From assembly GCF_022760965.1 (NCBI RefSeq), contig NZ_JAKVIJ010000003.1, positions 222,783 to 286,782 of the forward strand: DNA of 64,000 nt. The letters are read 5' to 3'. Each line of letters opens with the position of its first letter. Position 1 is the first letter of the stretch. A program made the translations under genes and the position numbers. The DNA comes from Simplicispira sedimenti. GTDB lineage: Bacteria; Pseudomonadota; Gammaproteobacteria; Burkholderiales; Burkholderiaceae_C. The notes under the pieces were generated by a model. It did not search any database. It was not told the DNA's origin and saw only the letters and a program-made list of their open reading frames with translations. Of this stretch, positions 9,151-17,791 are shown in pieces.

Positions 9151-9951
9151 ATGCTGCGGATGTCCTCTATTGAAATGCCCTTCCAGGGTGACCTGGTTCT
9201 GTCGGTTGTGAGCCACGGACATGGTTCACAGGTTCGGCAACTGTTGGCGGATTTGTCTCAGGTGGAAGGCGGTCTGATATCCAGAGTGGTATTGACTTTG
9301 AATGTGCCGGAGCCAATGCTGGAGGCTCTTTCGGAAGAGTGCTTCCCGTTTGTTTTGGAAGTCCGACGGAATGAGCTTCCACTTGGCTTTGGACGTAATC
9401 ACAACAGAGCGCTCCAGGATGTTCCGGAGGGCTATGTATGCTTGCTCAATCCGGATGTCCGACTTGAGGATTCACAGCTCTTTTATTGGCTCGCGATGTA
9501 CGCCGCCAAGCCGGGGGTGGGCTGTGCCTATCCGGTTCAGGTAAATGAGCTGGGGGTGATGCAGGACAGCGAACGTGAATTACCTACACCAACAGCGCTT
9601 TGGCGACGTCGTGTATTGGGAAAGAAGGAATCGCGTGTGGATTGGGTCAACGCCGCATGCATGGTGCTGCCCAGGGAAGCTTGGGTGGCTGTGGGCGGGT
9701 TTGACGAGCGCTATTTCATGTACTGCGAGGATGTGGATCTGTGCCTGCGCCTGCGTCAGGCGGGCTATTCCTTGGTGAGGGCGCCTGTGCAAATCGTGCA
9801 TGCCGGGCAAAGGGCCAGCCGTAGGCGATGGGATCATTTGCGGTGGCATGTAGCCAGTCTGCTGCGTTTGTGGCGGTCGCCGGCGTACCGTTGGGCTTGC
9901 AATGCGTTACCTGCGTCTGGGGCGGGTGCAGGTAACATCGGCGCTCCATGA
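9151..9951 (+). CDS. Family 2 glycosyltransferase
   Basis: 266 residues, single GT-A domain: LVLSVVSHGHG at the nucleotide-binding start, LGFGRNHNRAL, CLLNPDVRLED with the metal-binding Asp, and MYCEDVDLCLRLRQAGY near residue 190, as in rhamnosyltransferase-like GT2 proteins. Three in-frame ATG codons (9151, 9160, 9175) are possible starts and none has a clear ribosome-binding site; 9151 is used. Its stop overlaps the start of the next gene by 4 bp, so the two are translationally coupled, and it diverges from the large fusion gene across 74 bp. It probably adds a sugar to the lipid-linked intermediate made by the neighbouring transferase. Confidence 0.85.
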   Translation: MLRMSSIEMPFQGDLVLSVVSHGHGSQVRQLLADLSQVEGGLISRVVLTLNVPEPMLEALSEECFPFVLEVRRNELPLGFGRNHNRALQDVPEGYVCLLNPDVRLEDSQLFYWLAMYAAKPGVGCAYPVQVNELGVMQDSERELPTPTALWRRRVLGKKESRVDWVNAACMVLPREAWVAVGGFDERYFMYCEDVDLCLRLRQAGYSLVRAPVQIVHAGQRASRRRWDHLRWHVASLLRLWRSPAYRWACNALPASGAGAGNIGAP

Positions 9952-11048
9952 TTTGGCTCTCTCTGGTGGCATTTGTCGTCGCGGCGCTGGCTGCGGGTTT
10001 TATCGTCCGGTGGGTGCGCAGTCATGCGGCGGTCTATGGCAACGGCATGCCTCAGCGGTTTCATCATGGAGACGTACCCCGGCTTGGAGGGGTTGCCATC
10101 TTGTTGGGTGCGCTGGTGGCGTGGTCCTTGGGGGTGGTTCAAACCCTGTTGGGTGACTACGCGTCAGTGCGCCTGGACACCTGGGTCTATGCTTGGATGG
10201 CCGCCTTGTTGCCATCGGCCGTGGGAGGGATTGCCGAGGACCTGACGCAGCGTCTGGCCGTTCGATATCGCCTTGCGCTCACCGCAGCCTCCGGAATTCT
10301 GGCGTTGCTATTGGTGGGTTTGGAGGTGCCGCGTACTGGTCTCGACTGGCTGGATGCCTGGCTGCCCATGGTCCCCTGGGTGGGGAGCTTGGTGGTGCTG
10401 CTTGCGGTGGCGGGCCTGCCGCATGCCTTCAATATCATCGACGGATACAACGGACTGGCAGGCATGGTGGCCTTGATCGTGTGCCTGGCGCTGGCGCATG
10501 TGGCGCTGCAGGTGGGTGACCGGGCCCTGGCAGCGCTGCTGGTGACCACGGCGGCGGCCACGGCAGGGTTCTTGCTTTGGAACTACCCGCGAGGCATGTT
10601 GTTTGCCGGCGACGGGGGGGCCTACATCTGGGGTGTGGTGATTGCGCTGGCGAGTCTGTCTCTGGTGCAGCGCAATCCGGCGGTATCTCCCTGGTTTCCC
10701 ATGCTGCTGCTGATCTACCCGGTGTGGGAGACGGTGTTTTCGATATACCGCAAGTGGGTGCGCGGAGTGTCGCCCGGCGTGGCCGATGCGCTGCATTTCC
10801 ACCAGTTGATCTACCGCCGTATCGTGCGCAGCGTGTTTCACGACGATGAGTCGCGCCGCATGCTCATGCGCAACAACCGCACTTCGCCGTACCTGTGGGG
10901 GTTTACCTTGCTCACCGTGGTGCCTGCAGTGCTGTTCTGGAGCAACACCTGGGTGCTGATGGTGTTTTGCGCACTGTTTGTGGTGACCTATGTGACCGCA
11001 TACTTGGCCATTGTGCGCTTCAAGGTGCCTGCCTGGCTGCGCCACTGA
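9948..11048 (+). CDS. Polyprenyl-phosphate sugar-1-phosphate transferase (MraY/WecA family)
   Basis: 366 residues with about ten hydrophobic helices across the length. It transfers a sugar-1-phosphate (typically GlcNAc or a related HexNAc) from UDP-sugar to undecaprenyl phosphate, starting a surface polysaccharide at the inner membrane. Family motifs seen: GDVPRLGGVAI near residue 42, FNIIDGYNGLAGM near 160, FAGDGGAYIWG near 220, and the cytoplasmic HFHQLIYRRI segment near 285. The ATG overlaps the TGA of the upstream GT2 gene. Together the pair gives initiation and an early extension step of the glycan pathway encoded around it. WecA-like rather than MraY because there is no peptidoglycan gene context. 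Confidence 0.9.
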   Translation: MIWLSLVAFVVAALAAGFIVRWVRSHAAVYGNGMPQRFHHGDVPRLGGVAILLGALVAWSLGVVQTLLGDYASVRLDTWVYAWMAALLPSAVGGIAEDLTQRLAVRYRLALTAASGILALLLVGLEVPRTGLDWLDAWLPMVPWVGSLVVLLAVAGLPHAFNIIDGYNGLAGMVALIVCLALAHVALQVGDRALAALLVTTAAATAGFLLWNYPRGMLFAGDGGAYIWGVVIALASLSLVQRNPAVSPWFPMLLLIYPVWETVFSIYRKWVRGVSPGVADALHFHQLIYRRIVRSVFHDDESRRMLMRNNRTSPYLWGFTLLTVVPAVLFWSNTWVLMVFCALFVVTYVTAYLAIVRFKVPAWLRH

Positions 11049-11111
11049 CGTGGGTCTGGTTTGCGGCACAATTTGCACGATTCCCTCTTCGTGCTGAAAG
11101 CGGCCGTATCC

Positions 11112-12008
11112 ATGACCACTGAAACCCTTCTTTCGATTGCACCGCGCGACAAGGCTGAGATCCTGGCGCAGGCGCTGCCCTACATCCGCAAGTTCCATGG
11201 CAAGACCATGGTCATCAAGTACGGCGGTAACGCCATGACCGACCCGGCCCTGCAGCAGGACTTTGCCGAGGATGTGGTGCTGCTCAAGCTCGTGGGGATC
11301 AACCCCGTGGTGGTGCATGGTGGCGGGCCGCAGATCGAGACCGCCCTCAACCGCTTGGGCAAAAAGGGCCAGTTCATCCAGGGCATGCGCGTGACCGACG
11401 CCGAGACGATGGAGGTGGTCGAGTGGGTGCTGGCGGGCGAGGTGCAGCAGGACATCGTGGGCCTGATCAACCAGGTGGGCGGCAAGGCCGTGGGCCTGAC
11501 GGGGCGGGATGGCGGCATGATCCGCGCGCGCAAGCTCAAGATGGTGGACAACAAGAACCCCGAGGTGGAGCACGACGTGGGTCAGGTGGGCGATATCGTG
11601 TCCATCGATCCCAGCGTGGTCAAGGCGCTGCAGGACGATGCTTTCATCCCGGTCATCAGCCCCATCGGTTTTGGCGAGCACAACGAAAGCTACAACATCA
11701 ACGCCGACGTGGTGGCCAGCAAGCTGGCCGAGGTGCTCAAGGCCGAGAAGCTCCTGCTGCTGACCAACACGCCTGGCGTGTTGGACAAGGAGGGCAAGCT
11801 GCTGACCGATCTGACAGCGCGCCGTATTGACGAGCTGTTTGCCGATGGCACCATCAGCGGCGGCATGTTGCCCAAGATTGCGGGCGCGCTGGATGCCGCC
11901 AAGGCAGGTGTGAACGCCGTGCACATCATCGACGGCCGTGTGCCGCACGCCATGCTGCTGGAGATCCTGACCGAGCAGGCCTATGGCACGATGATCCGTA
12001 GTCATTAG
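11112..12008 (+). CDS. argB: Acetylglutamate kinase
   Basis: 298 residues, the normal size. Phosphorylates N-acetylglutamate with ATP, the second step of arginine synthesis in the cytoplasm. Motifs: MVIKYGGNAM (Lys of the nucleotide/phosphate site), VVVHGGGPQIE, GLTGRDGGM, ESYNINADVVASKLAEVL and the C-terminal GGMLPKIAGALDAAKAGV region. The N-terminal helix ahead of the kinase fold suggests the arginine-inhibited hexameric type. The start at 11112 follows from alignment to the family; a longer in-frame reading from 11061 lacks support. It is followed by a GC-rich gene-end repeat. The argB-slmA neighbourhood is typical of Burkholderiales. Confidence 0.97.
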   Translation: MTTETLLSIAPRDKAEILAQALPYIRKFHGKTMVIKYGGNAMTDPALQQDFAEDVVLLKLVGINPVVVHGGGPQIETALNRLGKKGQFIQGMRVTDAETMEVVEWVLAGEVQQDIVGLINQVGGKAVGLTGRDGGMIRARKLKMVDNKNPEVEHDVGQVGDIVSIDPSVVKALQDDAFIPVISPIGFGEHNESYNINADVVASKLAEVLKAEKLLLLTNTPGVLDKEGKLLTDLTARRIDELFADGTISGGMLPKIAGALDAAKAGVNAVHIIDGRVPHAMLLEILTEQAYGTMIRSH

Positions 12009-12016
12009 CATGAACA

Positions 12017-12130
12017 ACCCCCTGTGCGGCTGCGCCGCTTCCCCCTTCTCTCGTCTCGCTGCGCGAGCCGGGAAGGGGGACGCCGCCCGTGCGGCGGGGC
12101 GGCCCTTGCACGGCGGCCCTGGCCTGGGGG
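12017..12130 (+). repeat. GC-rich gene-end repeat, copy A (after argB)
   Basis: Starts 9 bp after the argB stop with the CCCCCTGTG-like opening, then a CGGCTGCGCCG hairpin, a C/T run pairing with GGAAGGGGGACG, a GCGGGGCGGCCCTTG segment and GGCCTGGG. Same architecture and order as copies at 41504, 54875, 56379 and 62463. This copy reads in the direction of argB. Confidence 0.75.
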
Positions 12131-12201
12131 CGCCCAGTGCAAGCGCTGTGCCTGGTGCATGGGCCTTCCCCATGCACCTCTTTGAACGCTGAGGATGAAC
12201 C

Positions 12202-12900
12202 ATGCGCCTTCTTTTGGTCGAAGACGACATCATGGTGGCCAGCGGCATCAAGCTGGGGCTGACCGAGGCGGGTTATGCCGTCGATTGGGTGGGCAGCGGC
12301 GAGCGGGCCGAAGAGGTGCTGCAGCGGGAAACCTTCGATGTGGCGGTGGTCGATATCGGGCTTCCAGGCATGGATGGGCTGGAGCTGACGCGGCGCATGC
12401 GCCGCCCGGACATGGCCAGCAGGGACATGCCGGTGCTGATACTCACGGCGCGCGACGCCTTGCACGACCGGGTGCAGGGGCTGGACCTGGGCGCCGACGA
12501 CTACATGGTCAAGCCCTTTGAGCTGCCCGAGTTGCTGGCGCGGCTGCGGGCGCTGCTGCGCCGCTCGCAGGCGGCCAATTCGGCAGTGCTCAACTTTGGT
12601 CCGCTGGAGCTGGATACAGCCAACCGCTGGGTGGGCATCCGCTTGCAGCCCGATGCGCCACTGCAGCCCATTGAGCTCGGGCCGCGTGAGTGGACGGTGC
12701 TGGAGTACCTGATGGTCCACGCTCCCAAGCCCGCCAGCAAGGACAAGCTCTTGCAGGCACTGACCGGCTGGGACAAGGAAATCACCCCCAATGCGGTCGA
12801 GGTGTATGTCTCGCGCCTGCGCGGCAAGCTCGAACCGCATGGCGTGGCGCTGCGATCCATCCGGGGCTTTGGCTACCGGCTGGAACTGCAAGTTTCTTGA
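12202..12900 (+). CDS. OmpR/PhoB-family response regulator
   Basis: 232 residues. Receiver domain 1-120 with the acidic pocket ED at 7-8, phospho-acceptor Asp51 (VVDIGLPGMDG), Thr82 and Lys104 (MVKPFE). C-terminal winged-helix domain with LGPREWTVLEYLM and NAVEVYVSRLRGKL, ending at GIRSIRGFGYRL-like family sequence. Closest in type to the TctD/QseB group. Start ATG 12202 has GAGG seven bases upstream. The partner sensor kinase starts 22 bp after the stop, so they form one operon. The target genes cannot be read here; TctDE systems commonly control carboxylate uptake. Confidence 0.93.
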   Translation: MRLLLVEDDIMVASGIKLGLTEAGYAVDWVGSGERAEEVLQRETFDVAVVDIGLPGMDGLELTRRMRRPDMASRDMPVLILTARDALHDRVQGLDLGADDYMVKPFELPELLARLRALLRRSQAANSAVLNFGPLELDTANRWVGIRLQPDAPLQPIELGPREWTVLEYLMVHAPKPASKDKLLQALTGWDKEITPNAVEVYVSRLRGKLEPHGVALRSIRGFGYRLELQVS

Positions 12901-12922
12901 GCCGCGGACCGCAAGTTTGGCC

Positions 12923-14422
12923 ATGCTGCGCCGACGCCTGCAGGGCATGACCTCCGATCTGCGCAACCGGCTGCTGCTGCTGCTGTTGCTGCCGCTGTGC
13001 ACTCTGGCGCTGCTGGGGGTGTGGATGGACTACCGTTCGGCCGACGAGGCCGCCATGCGGCACGATCAACGCCTCTTGCGCTTGTTGCCGGCGCTGGCCG
13101 ATTCGGTGCTGGCACCGGGGGTGGGTGAGTCGCAGCCCGTGGTGTGGCTGATGGCGCCCCCGATCGAAGACTTTCTGCGCAGCAATGCCTCCTATACGGG
13201 CTACAGCGTGCGCGACCTCTCCGGCAATTTGCTGCTGGGCGATGACTGGGTGCGCACCACCGTGCCTGAAACCGGCGAGCCGGAGTTTCACAGCGTCGAG
13301 GAGGGGGGCGTGACCTACCGCGTGGCGGTGCAACGCGGGCGTACGGGGGCGGGGGAGCTGGTGGTGGCTTTGGCCGACGGCACGGACCCACGCCAGCAAT
13401 GGGCGCAGCAACTGCTGCTGCGCGTGCTCCTGCCCAACCTGCTGCTGGTGGTGGCCGCAGGGCTGGCCATCCACTGGGCGGTGGGGCGGGCGTTCAAGCC
13501 CCTGGTCGATCTGGCCGATGCGGTGGAGCGGCGTTCTCCGCGCGACCTCAGTCCCATCGACGAGGCGGCGTCACCCGCCGAGGTACGGCCCCTGGTGCAT
13601 TCGCTCAATCGGCTGTTCAACCTGGTCAACGCCCAGGCCGACAGCCAGCGCCGGTTCGTGGCCGATGCCGCACACCAGTTGCGCACTCCGCTGGCGGGCT
13701 TGCAGGCGCAGGTGGAAGCCTGGGCCTTGCTGGCCCGCTCGGCCGCCAAGGCGCCTGCAAATGCCCGGTTGGTAGATAAAAAAGTGCTCCCAGGGCAGGT
13801 GGGGCAAGCGCAAGGTGCTATTACTTTGAAAGCGTCCGAGATCGAGAAGCTGCGCGATGCCACGCGCCGTACCTCGCAACTGGCGCACCAGTTGCTGGCC
13901 CTGTCCCGGGCAGACGCACGCAGCATGAACGCCCAGCCCATGCAGCGCGTGGATCTCAAGGATCTGTGTGAAAACATGCTGGAGCTGTACCTCGACGCCG
14001 CAACCGGCAAGGGCATCGACCTGGGCCTGGATGCGCAGCCGGTGCATGTGTCCGGCCACGACTGGTTGTTGCGCGAGCTGCTGTCCAACCTGGTGGACAA
14101 CGCCATCAAATACACCCCGGCCGCAGGCTCGGTGACCATTCGCTGCGCCACACTGACCGACCTGGCGGGAAGGCCTGCGGCTTTTCTGCAGGTGGAAGAC
14201 GACGGGCCTGGCGTACCCCAGCAGGAGGTATCCCATGTGCTGCAGCGCTTTTACCGCGTTCCGGGGACCGGGGGCGAGGGCTCGGGCCTGGGGCTGCCCA
14301 TTGCCGAGGAGATTGCACGCACCCATGGCAGCTCTCTGGTGCTGGAGCCGGGAGCGGGAGGCAAGGGCCTGCGCGTGACCTTGGTGTTCGCTGCGGTCGA
14401 GAGGGGGAGTGTGCCGACATGA
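12923..14422 (+). CDS. Two-component sensor histidine kinase (TctE-like)
   Basis: 499 residues from ATG 12923 (ATG 12947 also possible). First membrane helix ~17-35, periplasmic sensor domain ~36-160 of the 2CSK_N kind, second helix ~165-185, HAMP-like linker, then the DHp domain with the phospho-accepting His251 in ADAAHQLRTPLAGL, and the ATPase domain with LVDNAIKYTP (N box), VEDDGPGVP (G1) and GSGLGLPIAEEIA (G2). All catalytic motifs are present. Oddity: residues ~280-303, between the two DHp helices, are encoded by a dispersed ~60 bp repeat element inserted in frame (13777-13834). Operon with the response regulator upstream. Confidence 0.92.
   Translation: MLRRRLQGMTSDLRNRLLLLLLLPLCTLALLGVWMDYRSADEAAMRHDQRLLRLLPALADSVLAPGVGESQPVVWLMAPPIEDFLRSNASYTGYSVRDLSGNLLLGDDWVRTTVPETGEPEFHSVEEGGVTYRVAVQRGRTGAGELVVALADGTDPRQQWAQQLLLRVLLPNLLLVVAAGLAIHWAVGRAFKPLVDLADAVERRSPRDLSPIDEAASPAEVRPLVHSLNRLFNLVNAQADSQRRFVADAAHQLRTPLAGLQAQVEAWALLARSAAKAPANARLVDKKVLPGQVGQAQGAITLKASEIEKLRDATRRTSQLAHQLLALSRADARSMNAQPMQRVDLKDLCENMLELYLDAATGKGIDLGLDAQPVHVSGHDWLLRELLSNLVDNAIKYTPAAGSVTIRCATLTDLAGRPAAFLQVEDDGPGVPQQEVSHVLQRFYRVPGTGGEGSGLGLPIAEEIARTHGSSLVLEPGAGGKGLRVTLVFAAVERGSVPT
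13777..13834 (+). repeat. Dispersed ~60 bp AT-richer element, copy in the kinase gene
   Basis: A run of A, then GTGCTCCCAGGGC, TGGGGCAAGCGCAAGG, and GCTATTACTTTGAAAGCG. It aligns base by base with the copy after rnpB (53574-53630) apart from scattered substitutions. Plus-strand orientation. It lies inside the sensor-kinase gene and keeps the reading frame open. Confidence 0.7.
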
Positions 14423-14461
14423 GCGTGCGAGAATGCCCCGACGTGTTTTTCCCACACCGCC

Positions 14462-15133
14462 ATGAACAGCCCTGACCCTACGCCCGCTGGCCTTGATCCC
14501 ACTGACTCTGCGGCGCGTGAGGCGGAGCCTCGGCGCAGACCACGCCCCGGCGAGCGGCGTGAGCAAATCCTGCAGGCACTGGCCGCCATGCTGGAGCAAC
14601 CGGGCGCGGAGCGCATCACCACCGCCGCGCTGGCCGCCCGCCTGGACGTGAGCGAAGCGGCGCTGTATCGCCATTTCGCCAGCAAGGCGCAGATGTTTGA
14701 AGCACTCATCGACTACATCGAGGACGCGGTGTTGACGCGCGTGGTGCAGATCGTGGGTCGCGAGGGCGATGCCCCCGCGACCGCATCGGCCGATGGCCCC
14801 CAGCAGGCCGCGCGCGTGGTGGCCCTGCTGCTGCAGTTTGGCGAGCGCAACCCTGGCCTGGCCCGGGTGATGGTGGGCGATGCCCTGGTGCTGGAGCATG
14901 AGCGCCTGCAGGCCCGCATGAACCAGTTCTTTGATCGCATCGAGTCCCACCTGCGCCAGTGCCTGCGGCCTGCCGCCGGGCAGGCGGGATCGGCCACGCC
15001 TACGGTGGATGCGCAGGTGGCCGCCAGTGTCTGGGTGGCCTTTGCGCTGGGGCGGCTGCAGCGCTTTGTGCGCACGGGGCAGCGCCGCCTGCCGACCGAG
15101 CATTTGCAGGAGAGTCTGGCCCGACTGCTGTGA
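14462..15133 (+). CDS. slmA: Nucleoid occlusion factor SlmA (TetR fold)
   Basis: 223 residues. The N-terminal HTH (ERITTAALAARLDVSEAALYRHF) and the following FASKAQMFEALIDYIED and FGERNPGLARVMVGDAL segments match SlmA of E. coli closely. That protein binds specific chromosomal sites and disrupts FtsZ rings over the nucleoid. The DNA-binding part is preceded by a ~35-residue Pro/Arg-rich extension not usual in the E. coli protein. The gene stands 39 bp after the sensor kinase, in the general argB neighbourhood where SlmA is found in Burkholderiales. Annotated as a generic TetR regulator it would be under-described. Confidence 0.9.
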   Translation: MNSPDPTPAGLDPTDSAAREAEPRRRPRPGERREQILQALAAMLEQPGAERITTAALAARLDVSEAALYRHFASKAQMFEALIDYIEDAVLTRVVQIVGREGDAPATASADGPQQAARVVALLLQFGERNPGLARVMVGDALVLEHERLQARMNQFFDRIESHLRQCLRPAAGQAGSATPTVDAQVAASVWVAFALGRLQRFVRTGQRRLPTEHLQESLARLL

Positions 15134-15226
15134 GCGCGGTGGGTGGCAGGCCTGCCACGTTCGGTTGGAGGAGTCTCTCTATTTTTCGGGGGGGGATAGG
15201 CGCTGGTAAGAAATTGCTGCAGAATA

Positions 15227-15238
15227 GAACGATCGTTC
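15227..15238. promoter_or_regulatory. Palindromic operator candidate upstream of the fatty-acid TetR regulator
   Basis: Perfect 12-bp palindrome GAACGATCGTTC centred 22 bp ahead of the ATG at 15254. Its shape resembles the GAAC-N4-GTTC sites bound by PsrA-type TetR regulators of beta-oxidation. The position over the probable promoter suggests autoregulation by the regulator encoded just downstream. Confidence 0.6.
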
Positions 15239-15253
15239 GTTTTTATCTGAAGC

Positions 15254-15961
15254 ATGCCTGCCACCGAACCTACCAGTGCCAAACCCCGCGCGACACGTAC
15301 GCGTTCGGGCGGTGCGCGCGCGCTGCAGAAGGGCCAGCAGACCAAGCAGGCCATCATCGAGGCCGCGCTGGGCCTGGCCACCCACATCGGGCTCGAAGGC
15401 CTGTCCATCGGTGCATTGGCCGACGTGATGGGCATGAGCAAGTCCGGCGTGTTCGCCCATTTCGGTTCGCGCGAAGAGCTGCAGGTTTCGGTGATCCGCG
15501 AATACCACCACTGCTTCGAGCAGGAAGTGTTCTACCCCGCCATGTCGGCGCCGCGCGGCGTGCAGCGCCTGCGCGCGCTGTTCGACAACTGGATGAAGCG
15601 CACTTCCATCGAAATCGACTCGGGCTGCATCTACATCAGCGGTGCCATCGAGTTCGATGACCGTACCGGGCCCGTGCGCGATGCGCTCGCGCATTCGGTG
15701 CTGACCTGGCACGCGGCCATGAAGCGTGCCATCACCCAGGCCAAGGATCTGGGACAGATCCGCAGCGATGTGGTCGAAGACCAGATGCTGTTCGAGGTCC
15801 ATGGCCTGATTTTGGCGCTGCACTACGAGGCGCGCTTCCTCAAGAACCCCGGCTCGATCGCCCGTGCGCTCACCGGTTTCGACAACATCCTGGCCCGCTT
15901 CAGCGCAGCTGCGCCTGCGGCGGTGCCTTCCCCTGTTTCTCACCCAACCTCCAAGGAGTAG
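15254..15961 (+). CDS. TetR-family regulator of the beta-oxidation operon
   Basis: 235 residues. The HTH is at residues ~30-75 (IIEAALGLATHIGLEGLSIG, LADVMGMSKSGVFAHFGSRE). The C-terminal domain has no known catalytic function and probably binds an acyl-CoA or fatty acid. The N-terminal 25 residues are basic and likely disordered. Its stop is 4 bp before the ATG of the acyl-CoA dehydrogenase gene, so it is the first gene of the fatty-acid degradation operon, and a perfect palindrome lies in its own upstream region. PsrA-like role inferred from this position. A GTG-or-ATG choice is not an issue; the ATG fits the HTH spacing. Confidence 0.85.
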   Translation: MPATEPTSAKPRATRTRSGGARALQKGQQTKQAIIEAALGLATHIGLEGLSIGALADVMGMSKSGVFAHFGSREELQVSVIREYHHCFEQEVFYPAMSAPRGVQRLRALFDNWMKRTSIEIDSGCIYISGAIEFDDRTGPVRDALAHSVLTWHAAMKRAITQAKDLGQIRSDVVEDQMLFEVHGLILALHYEARFLKNPGSIARALTGFDNILARFSAAAPAAVPSPVSHPTSKE

Positions 15962-15965
15962 TCCC

Positions 15966-17762
15966 ATGCCCTCTTACACGCCGCCGCTGCGCGACATGCA
16001 GTTCGTGATCCACGAAGTGTTCAACGTCGTGGACGAGCTCAAGCAGATCCCCAAGCACGCGGACATTGACGCCGACACCATCAATGCGGTGCTGGAAGAA
16101 GGCGGCAAGTTTGCGGCCGAGGTGACTTTCCCGCTCAACGCTTCGGGCGACGCCGAAGGCTGCACCCTGGACAACACCACCCACGCGGTGACCACGCCCA
16201 AGGGTTTCAAGGAAGCCTACGCGCAGTATGTCGAGGGTGGCTGGGCGGCACTGGGTTGCGATCCGGAATACGGCGGCCAGGGCCTGCCCTTCGTGGTCAA
16301 CACGCTGTTCTACGAAATGCTCAACAGCGCCAACCAGGCCTGGACCATGTACCCCGGCCTGACGCACGGCGCCTACGCCGCGCTGGAAGCGCACGGCACG
16401 CCCGAGCAAAAGTCCACCTACCTGCCCAAGATGACCAGCGGCGAGTGGACCGGCACCATGTGCCTGACCGAACCCCACTGCGGCACCGACCTGGGCCTGA
16501 TGCGCACCAAGGCCGAACCCCAGGCCGACGGCACCTACAAGATCACCGGCAACAAGATCTTCATCAGCGCCGGCGAGCATGACATGGCCGAGAACATCAT
16601 CCACCTGGTGCTGGCCCGCCTCCCCGATGCGCCTCCCGGCATCAAGGGCATCAGCCTGTTCATCGTGCCCAAGTTCCATGTGAACAAGGACGGCTCCGTC
16701 GGCGAGCGCAACGGCATCTACTGCTCCGGTCTGGAGCACAAGATGGGCATCAAGGCCAGCGCCACCTGCCAGATGACGCTCGAAGGCGCCGTGGGCACCA
16801 TGGTTGGCCAGCCCAACAAGGGCATGCAGGGCATGTTCGTGATGATGAACGCCGCCCGCCTGGGCGTGGGCAACCAGTCCCTGGGCCTGACCGAAGTCGC
16901 CTACCAGAACGCACTGGCCTACGCCAAGGACCGCATCCAGATGCGCTCGCTGACCGGCCCCAAGGCCAAGGACCAGCCTGCCGACCCCATCATCGTGCAC
17001 CCCGACGTGCGCAAGATGTTGCTCACGGCCAAGGCCTACGCCGAAGGTGGCCGTGCACTGGAAGCCTTCTGCGCCATGCTGCTGGAGAAGGAGCACCACC
17101 ACCCCGACGAGAAGGTGCGCAAGGACAGCGGTGACCTGCTCGCGCTGCTCACCCCCATCGCCAAGGCCTTCCTGACGGACAACGGCCACATCGCCACCAA
17201 CGCCTGCATGCAGGTTTTCGGCGGCCATGGCTTCATCAAGGAATGGGGCATGGAGCAGTATGTGCGCGACAACCGCATCAACATGATCTATGAAGGCACC
17301 AACACCATCCAGTCGCTGGACCTGCTGGGCCGCAAGGTGCTGTCGAACAACGGCGCCACGCTGCGCAAGTTCGGCAAGCTGGTGGCACAACTGGTGGCCG
17401 AAGAGGGCGTGAACGAAAAGATGGCCGAGTTCGTCAATCCCATCGCCTACCTGGGTGACCAGATGACCAAGTTCACCACCGAGATCGGCTTCAAGGGCTT
17501 CCAGAACCCCGACGAAGTGGGCGCCGCCGCCGTGGACTACCTGCGTGTGATGGGTCACCTGGTGTTTGGTTACTTTTTCGCACGCATGGCCCAGGTCGCG
17601 CTGCGCAAAATTGCCGAAGGCAACCAGGATCCGTTCTACCAGGCCAAGCTGCAGACGGCGCGCTTCTACTTCGCCAAGCTCTTCCCCGAGACGGCGACGG
17701 CCATGCGCACCGCCCGCACTGGCAGCAAGGTGCTGATGGATACCGACCTGGCACTGGCCTGA
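15966..17762 (+). CDS. Acyl-CoA dehydrogenase (DmdC/FadE-like, ~600-residue type)
   Basis: 598 residues. FAD enzyme of the first beta-oxidation step, oxidising acyl-CoA to trans-2-enoyl-CoA. N-terminal MPSYTPPLRDMQFVIHEV is the hallmark opening of the long bacterial acyl-CoA dehydrogenases. Also seen: GLTHGAYAALEAHGTPEQK, TMCLTEPHCGTDLGLM and ITGNKIFISAGEHD (FAD/substrate site), and MQVFGGHGFIKEWGMEQYVRDNRINMIYEGTN (catalytic Glu region, quoted in parts). The C-terminal ~150 residues form the extra helical domain of this subfamily. AGGAG stands before the ATG at 15966. Follows the TetR gene by 4 bp. Confidence 0.95.
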   Translation: MPSYTPPLRDMQFVIHEVFNVVDELKQIPKHADIDADTINAVLEEGGKFAAEVTFPLNASGDAEGCTLDNTTHAVTTPKGFKEAYAQYVEGGWAALGCDPEYGGQGLPFVVNTLFYEMLNSANQAWTMYPGLTHGAYAALEAHGTPEQKSTYLPKMTSGEWTGTMCLTEPHCGTDLGLMRTKAEPQADGTYKITGNKIFISAGEHDMAENIIHLVLARLPDAPPGIKGISLFIVPKFHVNKDGSVGERNGIYCSGLEHKMGIKASATCQMTLEGAVGTMVGQPNKGMQGMFVMMNAARLGVGNQSLGLTEVAYQNALAYAKDRIQMRSLTGPKAKDQPADPIIVHPDVRKMLLTAKAYAEGGRALEAFCAMLLEKEHHHPDEKVRKDSGDLLALLTPIAKAFLTDNGHIATNACMQVFGGHGFIKEWGMEQYVRDNRINMIYEGTNTIQSLDLLGRKVLSNNGATLRKFGKLVAQLVAEEGVNEKMAEFVNPIAYLGDQMTKFTTEIGFKGFQNPDEVGAAAVDYLRVMGHLVFGYFFARMAQVALRKIAEGNQDPFYQAKLQTARFYFAKLFPETATAMRTARTGSKVLMDTDLALA

Positions 17763-17791
17763 AATCGATATATAAACCTAAGGAGACGCCC

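Noticed and set aside
10308..12251. A 647-codon minus-strand open frame over the WecA-like gene and argB
   Set aside because: Antisense to two certain genes, with a low-complexity His/Gln/Arg composition.
15178..15226. Riboswitch or attenuator upstream of the TetR gene
   Set aside because: Only a G-run and the 12-bp palindrome are visible; no aptamer-like conserved structure.
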